Assembly: GCA_028285945.1 (NCBI GenBank)
Contig: JAPYNE010000060.1
Coordinates: 1-43,273, forward strand
Direction: 5' to 3'
Source: Candidatus Foliamicus numerosus
GTDB lineage: Bacteria > Pseudomonadota > Gammaproteobacteria > Steroidobacterales > Foliamicaceae
Length of the DNA: 43,273 nt
Positions within the stretch are counted from its first letter, which is position 1. Each line of letters starts with the position of its first letter. This document shows positions 23,505 through 31,759 of this stretch, piece after piece. The notes beneath the pieces were generated by a model. It was not told where the DNA came from. It made no database searches and worked only from the letters and a program-made list of their open reading frames with translations. Made by a program: the position numbers and the translations under genes.

Positions 23505-26500
23505 ATGAGCAGCGCGCTGAACCGCATCGACCAACGCAAGTTTGCAAGCGAAGTGCCCTTGGTGCGACGGCTGGCCGAGGAGTTCGCGCTGGACGAGGCC
23601 GCGCGCCGGTCGGTTGTGGAGCAGGCTGCGGAGCTGGTGCGCCGGGTGCGCGCTTCGCCGAAAGGGCCCACCATGCTGGACGCCTTCCTTAACGAGTTCG
23701 GACTGCACAACGACGAGGGCGTGGCGCTGATGTGCCTGGCCGAGTCGCTGCTCCGGGTGCCGGACCCGCACACCGCCGACGCGCTGATCGCCGACAAGCT
23801 GGGCCCGGCGCACTGGGACGAGCACCTAGGGCATTCGAGTTCGCTGCTGGTGAACGCCTCCACTTGGGCGCTGATGCTCACCGGTCGCGCCGTGTCCATG
23901 CGGCGCTTCGAGGGCCAGTCCGGCGGAGCGGTGCTGAAGTCGCTGGCTGGACGCCTCGGCGAACCGGTCATCCGCGCGGCGGTGCGCCAGGCCATGGGCA
24001 TCCTGGGCCAGGAGTTCGTGATGGGCGAGACCATGGAGGCAGCCGTCAAGCGCGCCTACAGGCTCGACAGCGGCGCGGAATATTCGTTCGACATTCTGGG
24101 CGAAGGGGCACGCACCGCCGAGGTCGCCGACGAGTATTTCCAAGGCTATTGCAAAGCCATTCCCTTGGTGGGCGAAAGGCAGCCCGCTAAAACCGGGCGG
24201 CGCTGCGGCATGTCCATCAAGCTCACCGCGCTGCATCCACGCTACGAGGCCCGGCAGGCCGGGCGGATTCATGAGGAAATGTATCCGCGGCTGCTCAAGC
24301 TGTGCGAGCTCGCCCGCGAGCACGATATTCCCCTGTGCCTGGACGCCGAGGAAGCCGACCGGCTGATCCTGTCGCTGGAGCTCGCCGAGCGCCTTTGCGG
24401 GGAGCCCTCCCTGCGCGGCTGGGACGGCCTGGGGCTGGCCGTGCAAGCCTACGGCAAGCGGGCCAGAGAGGTGATCCAATGGCTGAGCGAGCTGGCGCAA
24501 GCCACTCGTCGGCAGATTTCCGCGCGGCTGGTGAAGGGCGCCTACTGGGATGCCGAGATCAAGCATGCGCAGATTGCCGGCATGCCCGATTACCCGGTGT
24601 TCACGGCCAAGGACAACACCGACATGTCCTACCTTGCCTGCGCCCAGGCTATGCTGGCCGAGCGCCCGCACCTGTTCTGCGCCTTCGCCACCCACAACGC
24701 CCACACGCTCACGACTGTGCTCGCCCTTTCGGAAGCGGACCGCTCGAACATGGAATTGCAACGCATCCACGGCATGGGCCAGCGCCTGCACGAAACCGCC
24801 CGCGAGATGTTCGACCACTTCCCGCCCGTTCGCGTGTATGCCCCGGCGGGGCTGCACGAGGACCTGCTCGCCTACCTGGTGCGGCGGCTGCTGGAGAACG
24901 GCGCCAACTCCAGTTTCGTGAACCGCCTCTACAACGAGGCGCTGGCGCCGGAGGAAATCGTGTCCGATCCGGTTGCGGTATCGCTGGCCCGAACCGCCTC
25001 AGCCCTGCCTGTGCCCGAACTGCTGTACGGTGCGGAACGCCCCAACTCGGCAGGCTGCGACCTGGCTTCGCAAACCACCTTGGGGCGTTTTTCGGCGCTG
25101 CTCTCGGAGCAGCCTGAAAACCCGGCGCCGGAAGCGGTGGACCTGGCTTCCGCACCCATCGAAGCCTGGGTTCAGAGCGCGGCGGCGGCCCAGCCGGCTT
25201 GGGACGCGCTGGGCGGGCGGCGGCGCGCCGGCCTGCTGAAAGCGGCGGCGGACGCGCTGGAGGAGGGGCGCGACGAGTTCTTCCGCATGCTCGCTTGCGA
25301 GGCCGGCAAGACAGTGGACGATGCCGTGGCGGAAGTGCGCGAAGCAGTGGATTTCATGCGCTACTACGCCTGCCAGGCGGAACGCGACTTCGACAAGCCC
25401 ATGCGCCAAGACGGGCCCACCGGCGAATCCAATAATCTGAGCCTGCACGGGCGCGGCGTGTTCGTGTGCATCAGCCCCTGGAACTTCCCGCTGGCCATCT
25501 TTTTGGGCCAGGTGTCCGCCGCCCTGCTGGCCGGCAACGCCGTGCTGGCCAAACCCGCCGAGCAGACCCCGCGCATCGCGAAAATGGCGGTGGACCTGCT
25601 GCACGCCGCCGGCGTTCCTGCGCAAACGCTGCGGCTGGCGGCGGGCGCCGGGAACATGGGCGCGGCGCTGGTCAGCCACCCCGGCATCGACGGCGTGGCG
25701 TTCACTGGCGGCACGGACACGGCGGCGCGCATTCAATCCGCCTTGGCCGCCAAGTCCAACCGCCCTATCGTGCCGTTCATCGCCGAGACGGGCGGCCAGA
25801 ACGTGATGATCGCGGATTCCTCGGCTCTGATCGAACAAACCACCGACGATGTCATCCGCTCGGCTTTCTTGAGCGCCGGCCAGCGCTGCTCCGCTCTGCG
25901 GGTGCTGTGCGTGCAAGACGAAGTCGCCGACACGCTGCTGGATTCGATCCGCGGCGCCGCGGCCGAGCTCGCCATCGGCAACCCGCGCGATCCTTCGACG
26001 GACATCGGCCCCATCATCGACCGGCCCGCGCTGGAACGGATCCGGGCGCATATCGAGCGCATGCGCGCGCTCGGCTGCAAGGTGTGGAGCGGCGGGCGGC
26101 TGGACGAAACGCTGAAAGGCCCGTACCTCCGCCCGCACATCATTGAACTGGGAAGCCTGGCGCCACTCGGCGGCGAGTGCTTCGGCCCGGTCATGCATGT
26201 GCTGCGCTTTGATGCCGCCGACCTGGCCGGGCTGGTGGACTCGATCAACCATCTCGAATTCGGCCTCACCCTGGGCGTGCAAAGCCGCATCGACGCCCGC
26301 ATCAACGAGGTCGTCGCAAGGGCGCGCGTCGGAAACATCTATGTGAACCGCGATATGGTCGGCGCCGTGGTGGGCGTTCAACCGTTCGGCGGCATGGGCC
26401 TGTCCGGCACCGGCCCCAAGGCCGGCGGCCCCCGCTACCTGCACCGCTTCGCCGTCGAAAAAACCATCACCATCAACACCACCGCCAAGGGCGGCAACGT

Positions 26501-26528
26501 GGAACTGCTGCGCGAGGCCAGCGCCTAG
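23505..26528 (+). CDS. putA: Bifunctional proline dehydrogenase / glutamate-semialdehyde dehydrogenase
   Basis: 1007 aa, the size of type-A PutA without the N-terminal ribbon-helix-helix, so it should be a pure enzyme and not a repressor. The FAD-binding barrel shows GRRCGMSIKLTALHPRYEA, ARLVKGAYWDAEIKHAQ and RRLLENGANSSFVNRLYNE. The aldehyde dehydrogenase half shows CISPWNFPLAIFLGQ, FIAETGGQN with the general-base Glu, and SAGQRCSALRVL with the catalytic Cys. It oxidises proline to glutamate at the inner membrane. No Shine-Dalgarno is seen before the ATG. Confidence 0.96.
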   Translation: MSSALNRIDQRKFASEVPLVRRLAEEFALDEAARRSVVEQAAELVRRVRASPKGPTMLDAFLNEFGLHNDEGVALMCLAESLLRVPDPHTADALIADKLGPAHWDEHLGHSSSLLVNASTWALMLTGRAVSMRRFEGQSGGAVLKSLAGRLGEPVIRAAVRQAMGILGQEFVMGETMEAAVKRAYRLDSGAEYSFDILGEGARTAEVADEYFQGYCKAIPLVGERQPAKTGRRCGMSIKLTALHPRYEARQAGRIHEEMYPRLLKLCELAREHDIPLCLDAEEADRLILSLELAERLCGEPSLRGWDGLGLAVQAYGKRAREVIQWLSELAQATRRQISARLVKGAYWDAEIKHAQIAGMPDYPVFTAKDNTDMSYLACAQAMLAERPHLFCAFATHNAHTLTTVLALSEADRSNMELQRIHGMGQRLHETAREMFDHFPPVRVYAPAGLHEDLLAYLVRRLLENGANSSFVNRLYNEALAPEEIVSDPVAVSLARTASALPVPELLYGAERPNSAGCDLASQTTLGRFSALLSEQPENPAPEAVDLASAPIEAWVQSAAAAQPAWDALGGRRRAGLLKAAADALEEGRDEFFRMLACEAGKTVDDAVAEVREAVDFMRYYACQAERDFDKPMRQDGPTGESNNLSLHGRGVFVCISPWNFPLAIFLGQVSAALLAGNAVLAKPAEQTPRIAKMAVDLLHAAGVPAQTLRLAAGAGNMGAALVSHPGIDGVAFTGGTDTAARIQSALAAKSNRPIVPFIAETGGQNVMIADSSALIEQTTDDVIRSAFLSAGQRCSALRVLCVQDEVADTLLDSIRGAAAELAIGNPRDPSTDIGPIIDRPALERIRAHIERMRALGCKVWSGGRLDETLKGPYLRPHIIELGSLAPLGGECFGPVMHVLRFDAADLAGLVDSINHLEFGLTLGVQSRIDARINEVVARARVGNIYVNRDMVGAVVGVQPFGGMGLSGTGPKAGGPRYLHRFAVEKTITINTTAKGGNVELLREASA

Positions 26529-26576
26529 CCCGCAGATGAAGCCATTCCCTGCCCGGAGAAAACTCAACAACGATGA

Positions 26577-26972
26577 GTGGCTTCAGTTTTGGCGCCACGG
26601 CAGCGCCGCAAACTGAACGCCGCCGTTGCGCGCATCTGGCAGCAAGCCGGGCAATTCAAGGATCGCGGCAACGGAATCGGGTTTGTCCTCAATGGGCTTC
26701 AGGGCGTTTTTGCCCCGGAGCTCCAACCGGTCGAAAGGCGGGCTGCCATCCGGCGGCTGCATGAAGCGAGCGATGCCTATTGCCGGCGCATGGAGGATCT
26801 TTTGGCGGCGACACCCGATGCCGGCGACTTCGATCGCCTTGTAGGCCACCTCCGTTCGGCGGGGATTGCGGTTGAGGGCTGGTTCTCGCTCATCTACCGG
26901 CGGGAAGCATTGATGGGCTGGGCGGTGGCGGGAAACAAACCGGCGGACCAGGCCGCAGGCGCAATGGAGTAG
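26577..26972 (+). CDS. Protein of unknown function downstream of putA
   Basis: 131 aa from a GTG immediately after a stop codon. The chain is mostly helical (RRKLNAAVARIWQQAGQF, ERRAAIRRLHEASDAYCRRM, FDRLVGHLRSAGIAV) and has no signal peptide or known motif. Its codon use fits the neighbourhood. A TTG four codons on could also start it. It lies 48 bases after putA and 34 before the SDR gene, on the same strand, so it may be co-transcribed. Confidence 0.5.
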   Translation: MASVLAPRQRRKLNAAVARIWQQAGQFKDRGNGIGFVLNGLQGVFAPELQPVERRAAIRRLHEASDAYCRRMEDLLAATPDAGDFDRLVGHLRSAGIAVEGWFSLIYRREALMGWAVAGNKPADQAAGAME

Positions 26973-27006
26973 GATTGCGCCGACTTTTTTTCAAGGAGCG
27001 GCTCAA

Positions 27007-27768
27007 GTGGAAATCAAGGGCAAAACGATAGTCATTACGGGAGCGGCGCGCGGGCTGGGCGCGGCCATGGCGCGGCGGCTGGCCGGCGCGGGCGCGCGCT
27101 TGGCCTTGTGCGACCTCAAAGAGGACAGCCTGGCCGAAACGGCCGCCGGGTGCCGCAAGGCCGGCGCTGAAGTGCGCTGCTACGGGGCCAATGTCGCGAA
27201 GGAAGCGGAGGTGGCCTCCTTCATGGACGCGGCGGCATCCGACTGCGGCGCGCTGGATGCGCTGATTAACAATGCCGGCATTACCCGCGACGGCCTGATG
27301 ATCAAGTTCAAGAACGGCGAATTGCTGGGCAAGATGTCGCTTGAGGACTGGCAGGCGGTCATCGACGTGAACCTCACCGGCACCTTCCTGTGCGGCCGGG
27401 AGGCCGCGGTTCATATGGCGCGCTTCGGCGCCGGCGGGGTGATTATCAATATATCCAGCCTTTCGCGGGCCGGCAATTTCGGCCAGTCGAACTATTCGGC
27501 CACCAAGGCCGGCGTGGCCGCGCTCACTGTGCTTTGGGCACAGGAACTGGCCCGCCACGGCATTCGCACGGCAGCCATCGCCCCGGGCCTGATGAACACG
27601 GAGATGGTGGCGGCGATGAAGCCGGAAGCGCGCGAACGGCTCGCAGCCATGGTGCCGGCGAAACGCTTAGGCGAGCCGGACGAAGTCGCGCAAACCGCGC
27701 AGTTCATTCTGGAGAACGACTACATATCGGGCCGCGTCATCGACCTCGACGGCGGCTTGCGCTGGTAG
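27007..27768 (+). CDS. Short-chain dehydrogenase/reductase, FabG-like
   Basis: 253 aa. The NAD(P)-binding TGAARGLG is at residues 11-18, then NNAG, ISS with the catalytic Ser, and YSATK with Tyr and Lys. LCDLKED after strand 2 carries an Asp, which favours NADH over NADPH. The C-terminus IDLDGGLRW is standard. The substrate is unknown. The start is GTG with AAGGAGC at 26993-26999, one of the better Shine-Dalgarno sites in this stretch. Confidence 0.88.
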   Translation: MEIKGKTIVITGAARGLGAAMARRLAGAGARLALCDLKEDSLAETAAGCRKAGAEVRCYGANVAKEAEVASFMDAAASDCGALDALINNAGITRDGLMIKFKNGELLGKMSLEDWQAVIDVNLTGTFLCGREAAVHMARFGAGGVIINISSLSRAGNFGQSNYSATKAGVAALTVLWAQELARHGIRTAAIAPGLMNTEMVAAMKPEARERLAAMVPAKRLGEPDEVAQTAQFILENDYISGRVIDLDGGLRW

Positions 27769-27854
27769 TCCCGACCGGCCCCGATGCGCGCCGCCGCCCC
27801 CCGGGAACGAGGGCATCCCGCCTTGGCGCGCCGCGCCGATGCGGCCGGACCGCA

Positions 27855-28622
27855 ATGCGGGTAATCACGCTCAACGCCAACGGCATCCGCGCGGCGGCCC
27901 GCAAGGGCTTCTTCCACTGGCTGCGCCGCCAGAAAGCGGACTTGGTGTGCTTGCAGGAATTGAAAGCGCAGGAGGACCAGTTGCAGGGCCGCGAGTTCTG
28001 GCCACGCAACTGGCGCTGCTTCTATGAATGCGCCGAGCGCAAGGGCTATTCGGGCGTTGGGCTTTACTCGCGGCGGGAACCCGACGAAGTGCGGCGCGGC
28101 TTCGGCTCGGCGGAGTTCGACGCCGAGGGCCGCTACCTTGAGGCGCGCTTCGGTTCCTTGAGCGTGGTTTCGCTGTATTTGCCTTCGGGATCGTCCTCGG
28201 AGGAACGCCAACAGGCCAAGTGGCGGTTCCTCGACGAGTTCACGCCGCTGCTTGAGGCGGCGCGCGACAGCAACCGGCAATACCTGCTGTGCGGCGACTT
28301 CAATATCGCGCACCGCGAAATCGACCTGAGGAACTGGCGCGGCAACCGCAGGAATTCCGGTTTCCTGCCGGAAGAGCGCGCCTGGATGGACCGGCTGTTC
28401 GGCGAACTGGGCTTCGTCGATTGCTTCCGCCGGATCAACCCCCATCCCGAGCAGTACACCTGGTGGTCGAACCGCGGCCAGGCCTGGGCGAAGAACGTGG
28501 GCTGGCGCATCGACTACCAGGTGGCCACGCCGGCTACGGCGGCGCGGGCGCGGGCGGCCTCAATTTACAAGCGCAAGCGGTTCTCCGACCACGCGCCGCT
28601 GATTCTCGATTATGCGGACTGA
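27855..28622 (+). CDS. Exodeoxyribonuclease III / AP endonuclease (ExoA-type)
   Basis: 255 aa. Signatures are LNANGIRAAARKGFFHWL, LVCLQELKAQEDQ with the metal-binding Glu, GYSGVGLYSR, CGDFNIAHREIDL and the terminal RFSDHAPLILDY with the catalytic His. It cuts DNA at abasic sites and removes 3' blocks. The ATG at 27855 is taken. The longer frame upstream is the shadow of the SDR gene. It overlaps the permease gene by 11 bases. Confidence 0.92.
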   Translation: MRVITLNANGIRAAARKGFFHWLRRQKADLVCLQELKAQEDQLQGREFWPRNWRCFYECAERKGYSGVGLYSRREPDEVRRGFGSAEFDAEGRYLEARFGSLSVVSLYLPSGSSSEERQQAKWRFLDEFTPLLEAARDSNRQYLLCGDFNIAHREIDLRNWRGNRRNSGFLPEERAWMDRLFGELGFVDCFRRINPHPEQYTWWSNRGQAWAKNVGWRIDYQVATPATAARARAASIYKRKRFSDHAPLILDYAD

Positions 28623-29970
28623 CCGCTACGGCGGCTTCGGCGCCTTCCTGCATCCGCGGGTGGCGGCCATGCTGTTTTTAGGCTTTGCCGCCGGCCTCCC
28701 CTTCCCGCTGGTGTTCAGCACCATGACGGCCTGGCTGGCGGATGCGGGCGTGAACCGCGGCACGGTGGGCATGCTGGCTTGGGTCAGTCTGGCCTACACC
28801 CTGAAGATCTTCTGGGCGCCGCTGGTCGATAACGTGCGGCTGCCCCTGCTGCACCGGCTGCTGGGGCGCCGCCGGTCGTGGATGCTGCTGGCGCAACTGG
28901 GCGTGATGGGCGGCCTGGCGATGCTTGCCGGAACCGATCCGAACGCCAACATCTACCCCGTCGCGGCGTTCGCGCTGCTGGCCGCGTTCTCCTCGGCCAC
29001 CCAGGACATCGCGCTGGATGCCTGGAGAATCGAGGCGGTGGAGATCGAGCGCCAAGCGGCCATGGCCGCCAGCTACCAGTACGGCTACCGTCTGGCGCTG
29101 CTGGTGTCGGGCGCGGGGGCCCTGTACTTGGCCGAGTACTACTCGTGGTCGCTCAGTTACCTGGTGATGGCGGCCTGCATGGGCGTGGGGGTGGTCGCGG
29201 TGCTGTTCGTGGCCGAGCCGGCGCGGCATTCGGCCGCCCGCGCGTTCACCGGCCTGGCTGGCTGGCTGCGCGCCACCTACGTGGAGCCGCTGGCCGACAT
29301 CATGCAGCGATACGGCCGCTACGCGCTGGCGGTGCTGGCATTCGTGGGCCTGTTCCGCGTCAGCGACTACCTGATGGGCAGCATGGCCATGCCCTTCTAC
29401 CTCGACATGGGCTACACGAAGGTGGAAATCGCCAATATCGCCAAAATCTACGGCACGGCGGCGACCTTGGTGGGCACCATGGCGGGCGGCCTGATGGTGG
29501 GGCGGTTCGGCCTGCGCGCGCCGCTCATTCTTTCCGCCGTTCTTCTGGCGCTCACCAATCTCGCTTTCGCGGCCGTGGCGGCCTCCGGTGAATCGAACCT
29601 GTGGCTGCTGGGCGCGGTGATCACCGGCGACAACCTGGCCGTGGGCATGTCCGGCACTGCCTTCATCGCCTTTTTGTCGAACCTCACCTCGCGCAACCAC
29701 ACCGCCACGCAGTACGCCTTGCTCACTTCCCTCATGGCGCTGCCCGGCAAGTTCATGTCCGGCTGGTCCGGTTTCCTGTCGCTGGAGGTGGGCTGGGTGA
29801 ACTTCTACGCGCTGGTGTGCCTGGCCGGGGTTCCGGCCATCGCGCTGGCGATTTACGTGACCCGGCTTAAGTTCTTCGACCGGGGCGCGGGGAAGGCTCT
29901 CTCTCCGCGCGTCTCTACGGAGGCGATCACCGTCTCCGACCGCGGCGCGGGGAAGAATCCGGCTCAGTAG
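28612..29970 (+). CDS. AmpG-like major facilitator permease
   Basis: 452 aa with about 12 membrane segments. FLGFAAGLPFPLVFSTMTAWLADAGV, LKIFWAPLVDN and FSSATQDIALDAWRIEAVE are AmpG-family motifs. AmpG imports anhydro-muropeptides for cell-wall recycling. The C-terminal tail repeats DRGAGK (twice in about 20 residues) and converges with trmB by seven bases. A role in recycling is likely but other sugar-peptide substrates are possible. Confidence 0.85.
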   Translation: MRTDRYGGFGAFLHPRVAAMLFLGFAAGLPFPLVFSTMTAWLADAGVNRGTVGMLAWVSLAYTLKIFWAPLVDNVRLPLLHRLLGRRRSWMLLAQLGVMGGLAMLAGTDPNANIYPVAAFALLAAFSSATQDIALDAWRIEAVEIERQAAMAASYQYGYRLALLVSGAGALYLAEYYSWSLSYLVMAACMGVGVVAVLFVAEPARHSAARAFTGLAGWLRATYVEPLADIMQRYGRYALAVLAFVGLFRVSDYLMGSMAMPFYLDMGYTKVEIANIAKIYGTAATLVGTMAGGLMVGRFGLRAPLILSAVLLALTNLAFAAVAASGESNLWLLGAVITGDNLAVGMSGTAFIAFLSNLTSRNHTATQYALLTSLMALPGKFMSGWSGFLSLEVGWVNFYALVCLAGVPAIALAIYVTRLKFFDRGAGKALSPRVSTEAITVSDRGAGKNPAQ

Positions 29971-30656
29971 GACGGCCGCAGCCGGTAGGCGGCCTCCCAG
30001 ATTTCGTGGCCCAGCGCGCTGCCGCGCTGCTCGAAGCGCGTGGTGTGGCGCGCGGGCGGCTGGTCGAGCCGCTCGAACGCCGTCATGGCGCCCATCACGC
30101 CCTCAATATGCTCGGCGTACGGCGGCCAGTCCGTGGCTACATGGAACACGCCGCCCGGCTCCAGAACGCGCGCCAGCAGCGCAATGAAGCCAGGCTTCAC
30201 CAGCCGCCGCTTGTGGTGGCGCTTGCGCGGCCAAGGATCGGGAAAATAAAGGCACGCCATGGCCAGGCTCCCCGGCGGCAGCTGCGAACGCAACACATCT
30301 ATGGCGTCGGCTTGAATCAGCCGCAGATTGGAAAGCCCGGCGCGCTCGGCCTCGAGCAGGCAGCGCCCGAGGCCCGGCAGATGAACCTCCACGCCCAGAA
30401 AATTGCATTGCGGGGATTCCGCCGCCGACCGAACCAGCGTTTCTCCATTGCCGAAGCCGATCTCCAGCACCGTGGGCGCGTTCCGCCCGAAGATATCCTT
30501 AAGGGCAAGCGGCGCGGCGGCTTCTTTGAGGCCGTACTTCGGCCACAGCTCCTTGAGCGCGCGCTTCTGCGCGATAGTGATCCGCCCCGATCTGCGAACG
30601 AAACTTCGCGGAGCGGCCTGTGCTTCAATGTCGGCTTTCACTTCGCTTCCACCCAT
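29964..30656 (-). CDS. trmB: tRNA (guanine-N7-)-methyltransferase
   Basis: 230 aa from the ATG at 30656. Motifs are VLEIGFGNGETLVRSAAE (SAM site), FLGVEVHLPGLGRCL, LYFPDPWPRKRHHKRRLV (catalytic and tRNA-binding), and FHVATDWPPYAEHI. It makes m7G46 in tRNA. Eighteen more codons are open upstream, but they come from an intergenic repeat-like stretch (GGATATTGCACCAAGGGTC on the plus strand), so the shorter start is chosen. Confidence 0.94.
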   Translation of the reverse strand: MGGSEVKADIEAQAAPRSFVRRSGRITIAQKRALKELWPKYGLKEAAAPLALKDIFGRNAPTVLEIGFGNGETLVRSAAESPQCNFLGVEVHLPGLGRCLLEAERAGLSNLRLIQADAIDVLRSQLPPGSLAMACLYFPDPWPRKRHHKRRLVKPGFIALLARVLEPGGVFHVATDWPPYAEHIEGVMGAMTAFERLDQPPARHTTRFEQRGSALGHEIWEAAYRLRPSY

Positions 30657-30807
30657 CGCGAGAACTGCGGGCCACCTCCTAGCCAGCACGGATATTGCAC
30701 CAAGGGTCATGGAGCCCGCGCAAGGCTTTGCCCGGCTGCGGCCATATGGCGCTTGCTCCGATGCGATAAGATGAGCCTGTCACGGCACAGCATACTAAAG
30801 CCGCGAA

Positions 30808-30881
30808 GCGGGCGTAGTTCAAAGGCAGAACCTCAGCTTCCCAAGCTGATGATGTGGGTTCGATTCCCATCGTCCGCTCCA
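30808..30881 (+). tRNA. tRNA-Gly (anticodon CCC)
   Basis: Cloverleaf with acceptor GCGGGCG/CGTCCGC (one G-U), D-arm TAGTTCAAAGGCAGAAC, anticodon stem TCAGC/GCTGA around TTCCCAA, T-arm GGGTTCGATTCCC, and encoded CCA. It lies just before the putative microcin locus. tRNA 3' ends are frequent integration sites, but no second copy of this end was found to the right. Confidence 0.95.
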
Positions 30882-31030
30882 AGCCCGCAAACGCATTCAA
30901 TAGGCGCGCCCGCCGTTCTCCTTAAATTGGATGCGTTGGGCCACAATAGCGCCTGCCGCCCAAAACTCGCGGCACGCAGCCCTTTTTCGGCTTTCCCCGC
31001 GTTCAGGAGCAGCGCATTCTCCCTACCGCA

Positions 31031-31051
31031 GCGGCGCAAGGGCTGCGCCGC
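31031..31051 (+). promoter_or_regulatory. Perfect 8-bp hairpin in the leader of the microcin locus
   Basis: GCGGCGCA-AGGGC-TGCGCCGC forms a strong GC stem with a five-base loop, 18 bases before the GGAGG of the first precursor. No T-run follows directly. It may protect or attenuate the message. The rest of 30882-31081 shows no gene and no clear promoter. Confidence 0.4.
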
Positions 31052-31081
31052 GCTTCTTCAAACCTTACAAGGAGGTAAATC

Positions 31082-31477
31082 ATGCGAGTACTAATCAATC
31101 AGGAATGCGCCGCTGTTGCCGGCGGCGATCAATCCGAATGCGAGCGAAACGTCATGTGGGCGGGCGCAATTACCGGAGGAGTCATCGGCGCCGTAGCCGG
31201 CGGCATGGCTGGCGGCGTGGGCGCCGCGCCGGGCGCGCTTGCCGGCGCTGGCACGGGCGGGCTCATCGCTGATCTCGTAGGCCCGGGCTTGTGCAGCTGG
31301 TTTGGCGATGACAGCAGCGAGAACTCCGACGACGACACGGAGTCGGACGAAGACGAGGGTCCCGCCGGCAATCCGTTCAGACCGGACCCCAAGCCGAAGG
31401 ACGGACCAAATAGCCATTCCAATTCGGATTATGGCCCACCCCTTCAGTACGTCATTGACACTTGGGAATACGCCTGA
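31082..31477 (+). CDS. Putative class II microcin precursor with double-glycine leader and glycine-zipper core
   Basis: 131 aa, preceded by AAGGAGGTAAATC, the strongest Shine-Dalgarno of the window. The first 15 residues, MRVLINQECAAVAGG, match the double-glycine leader type of microcin V (MRTLTLNELDSVSGG). Cleavage after GG would leave 116 residues. The core 27-68 is a Gly/Ala helix (ITGGVIGAVAGGMAGGVGAA), like pore-forming microcins and class IIb bacteriocins. Two Cys (20 and 71) flank it and could form a disulfide. Residues 76-92 are nearly all Asp/Glu/Ser, and the end is LQYVIDTWEYA. The acidic segment is not usual for microcins. Next to it are a second precursor and the exporter genes. 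Confidence 0.75.
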   Translation: MRVLINQECAAVAGGDQSECERNVMWAGAITGGVIGAVAGGMAGGVGAAPGALAGAGTGGLIADLVGPGLCSWFGDDSSENSDDDTESDEDEGPAGNPFRPDPKPKDGPNSHSNSDYGPPLQYVIDTWEYA

Positions 31478-31540
31478 CCGCGCCGCGCCAGCGTGCGCGG
31501 CGTGCGAGTCACCATTTGCACCCAGCACACGGAGGTTGAC

Positions 31541-31759
31541 ATGAGGGAATTGACGCTACGGGAAGCCCGCCTGCCGGCGGGCGGAGCATCCCAGGAATTC
31601 CGCACCGTTGCAAGAAACGACATTCCGCGCTGGGAGGAGCCACCCGGCCACTGGGTTCTGATGGCGGAGAATCCTCCAGCCACGGGGCCCGGGTGCCCGG
31701 CCGAGCCGGTTCCGCTGCACTGGCTGCCGCCCGGCAATGAATGGCCGCAACTATTCTGA
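31541..31759 (+). CDS. Second putative microcin precursor with double-glycine leader, Pro/Trp-rich
   Basis: 72 aa, with GGAGG five bases before the ATG. The leader MRELTLREARLPAGG has the same length and pattern as the first precursor and as microcin V (MRxLTLxE...GG). The mature part is 57 residues with about twelve Pro, four Trp and one Cys (WEEPPGHWVL, LHWLPPGNEWPQLF). No family is recognised. Its last 23 bases overlap the start of the HlyD-like gene, so translation is coupled. The two peptides could act together or one could be an immunity or signalling peptide. No separate immunity gene is seen. Confidence 0.65.
   Translation: MRELTLREARLPAGGASQEFRTVARNDIPRWEEPPGHWVLMAENPPATGPGCPAEPVPLHWLPPGNEWPQLF

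Noticed and set aside
22451-24049. 532-residue minus-strand frame opposite hyuB and putA
   Set aside because: Long because of high GC. No start context or family; the plus-strand genes are clear.
24999-26570. 523-residue minus-strand frame opposite putA
   Set aside because: Low-complexity shadow of a strong coding region.
30679-30900. Frame reading GLERTMGIEPTSSAWEAEVL on the minus strand
   Set aside because: Antisense translation of tRNA-Gly, a common annotation artefact.
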